Translations under genes and position numbers: made by a program
NCBI GenBank assembly: GCA_033961575.1
Contig: CM066728.1
Location: 29,636,352 to 29,700,351, forward strand
Direction of reading: 5' to 3'
Length of the DNA: 64,000 bases
Source of the DNA: Aselliscus stoliczkanus
Lineage: Eukaryota; Chordata; Mammalia; Chiroptera; Hipposideridae
Shown: piece after piece, positions 62,713 through 64,000 of the stretch
Numbering within the stretch: the first letter of the stretch is position 1
Layout of the letters: each line of letters opens with the position of its first letter
Notes under the pieces: generated by a model
What the model saw: the letters and a program-made list of their open reading frames with translations, nothing else
What the model was told of the DNA's origin: nothing
Database searches by the model: none

Positions 62713-63794
62713 ATGCCAAGCATGCATTGCTTGTTATAGATCAGTTCTTTGGGAACCAGGCTCTAAGACAAAGATTTTTTTCTCAAGAGGTTTATCAGGA
62801 ATGCTCTTGGAACAAGACTGGTAAGAGTGAGGGGAGTAGAGTTGTGGGAAAAGGCAACCTTCAATGTAGTTGTAATAGAGGTCTCCTACAGAGTTTATGG
62901 GTCTGGGATGATTCTTCTGAATTGTACTAAAGTGAGGTTGGGGGACTGGGCATTTGTGTACCCACATGAACAGATCATTGGAAGCTGCTCATCACCAAGA
63001 AGAGTATCTAACCTTGGGCAAGGCAGACCTCTTCAGTGGAGAACAGTGCCCAGTGAGGAACTCAGCCATGCGCTATCTGTAGCTCACACACTTGGGAGTT
63101 GTGGGAATGAGTGCCTTGGTCCTGATGGGGAGATGTAGGTGATGCACCAAAGTATCTACTGCATTATTGGATCATTTTTTATTCCCAAGGTAAAAAGTCT
63201 GAAGCCACATGTACATAATCATAAACTTATCATTAAGTCTATCTTAAGTTGAGGTAGTGAACTACTCTTAGAATCAACTAGTGTGGTATTTATAAAGCTT
63301 AGTAGGCCTTGTGATATGTTCCAAAGAATATAGTTTTTTAGCTCATGTACAAAAAGGAGAAGTCACTTAAGGCACAGTAGTATGAATTGACCCCACAAGT
63401 TTGTGGGGTCAAAAGATGCTGCAGAAAGCAGTATGTAAAGGGTAAGGAGGCTTTCCCTATGGAAACAGTAAAGTAAGGAGATCTGAGCAGAGCACCAGAA
63501 AAAAAAAGGAAGTTAATTTTGTTTGTTTTTAGATCCTAATTTATGGATGGGACATACTCTTTTTACTAAAAATGGTGTAGATAATATTGACTGGGGGTGT
63601 TCAGAATGAGGGAGAAAGCTTCAAGAATGGTTAGCGAAGTATTTACAGAGGAGTTTGAACTTAAACTGAACTTTGAAGGACAGCCAGGATTTCCATAAGC
63701 AAAAGGAATTTGTTCCAAAATTTTTCAGGGAACTGGGTTGGGTTTTGAGGATGAGAATGAGCATAGGTGAAAATGTCTTAATGATCTAGGTACA
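62713..63794. other. Intergenic, no feature recognised
   Basis: No gene seen. It contains a perfect 10-bp-arm hairpin at 63389-63410. Confidence 0.4.
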
Positions 63795-64000
63795 TTTGAT
63801 TGCATTTTTAGTTGTTGTAAAGTCTATTCTGTCTGATATTAGTATAGGCATTCCAGGTTTCTGTGGTTGCTGTTTGCTTCTTCTAGCCTTCTACTTTCAA
63901 TCTTCTTTGTGTATTCGAATCTAAATATGTCTCCTGTAGTCATCATACAATTGGATCTTCTTGTATTTAATCCAATTTGATAATCTCTACCTTTGATTAG
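63795..64000 (-). mobile_element. L1 fragment running off the right edge
   Basis: CTATTCTGTCTGATATTAGT, then CAATCTTCTTTGTGTATTC and ATCCAATTTGATAATCTCTA, is antisense L1 ORF2, diverged. It continues beyond the window. Confidence 0.8.

Overview
The window is vertebrate nuclear DNA from a placental mammal. It has split exons with GT/AG junctions, one CpG island in an AT-rich background, and dense SINE, LINE-1, LTR and DNA-transposon insertions. The dominant young repeat is a tRNA-Ser-like SINE whose long form ends in AATAAAATCTT plus an A-tail. There is no Alu, B1, BovB or carnivore SINE. Together with a small mariner-type MITE this suggests a laurasiatherian, most likely a bat (perhaps rhinolophoid). 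The species is an inference; the class is not.

The only protein-coding gene I can support is DMXL1 (a rabconnectin-3 family WD-repeat protein that works with the vacuolar H+-ATPase), on the minus strand. Coding exon 1 is at 18149-18235 inside a CpG island (about 17980-18770), exon 2 at 6793-6918 and exon 3 at 3280-3351. The three exons are all phase 0 and encode the first 95 residues; the rest of the gene lies off the left edge. The CpG island and its upstream shoulder carry a TCGCGAGA site, a CCAAT box, a GC box and a ZNF143-type site. They also carry plus-strand splice-donor-like sequences that would fit a divergent non-coding transcript.

From about 19.3 kb to 64 kb I see only intergenic DNA built of repeats. 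It holds one processed pseudogene (RPL39, 24435-24847, exact 11-bp target-site duplications, ORF still open). It also holds several L1 fragments, one of them a classic 5'-inverted (twin-primed) copy, two related solo LTRs in the same orientation, a MaLR LTR split by a SINE, a palindromic MER53-like element split by an L1, and ancient MIR/L2 pieces. The window has 11 short (about 95-130 bp) and 11 long (about 380-480 bp) copies of the main SINE, many with exact target-site duplications, so the order of insertion can be read.

I found no previously undescribed gene system. The most informative material is the two-form SINE family with its terminal hairpin, the nested insertion layers, the MITE hairpins, a homotypic TATTCAT cluster, and a roughly 7.6-kb interval (37.6-45.2 kb) without young insertions that could hold conserved regulatory DNA.
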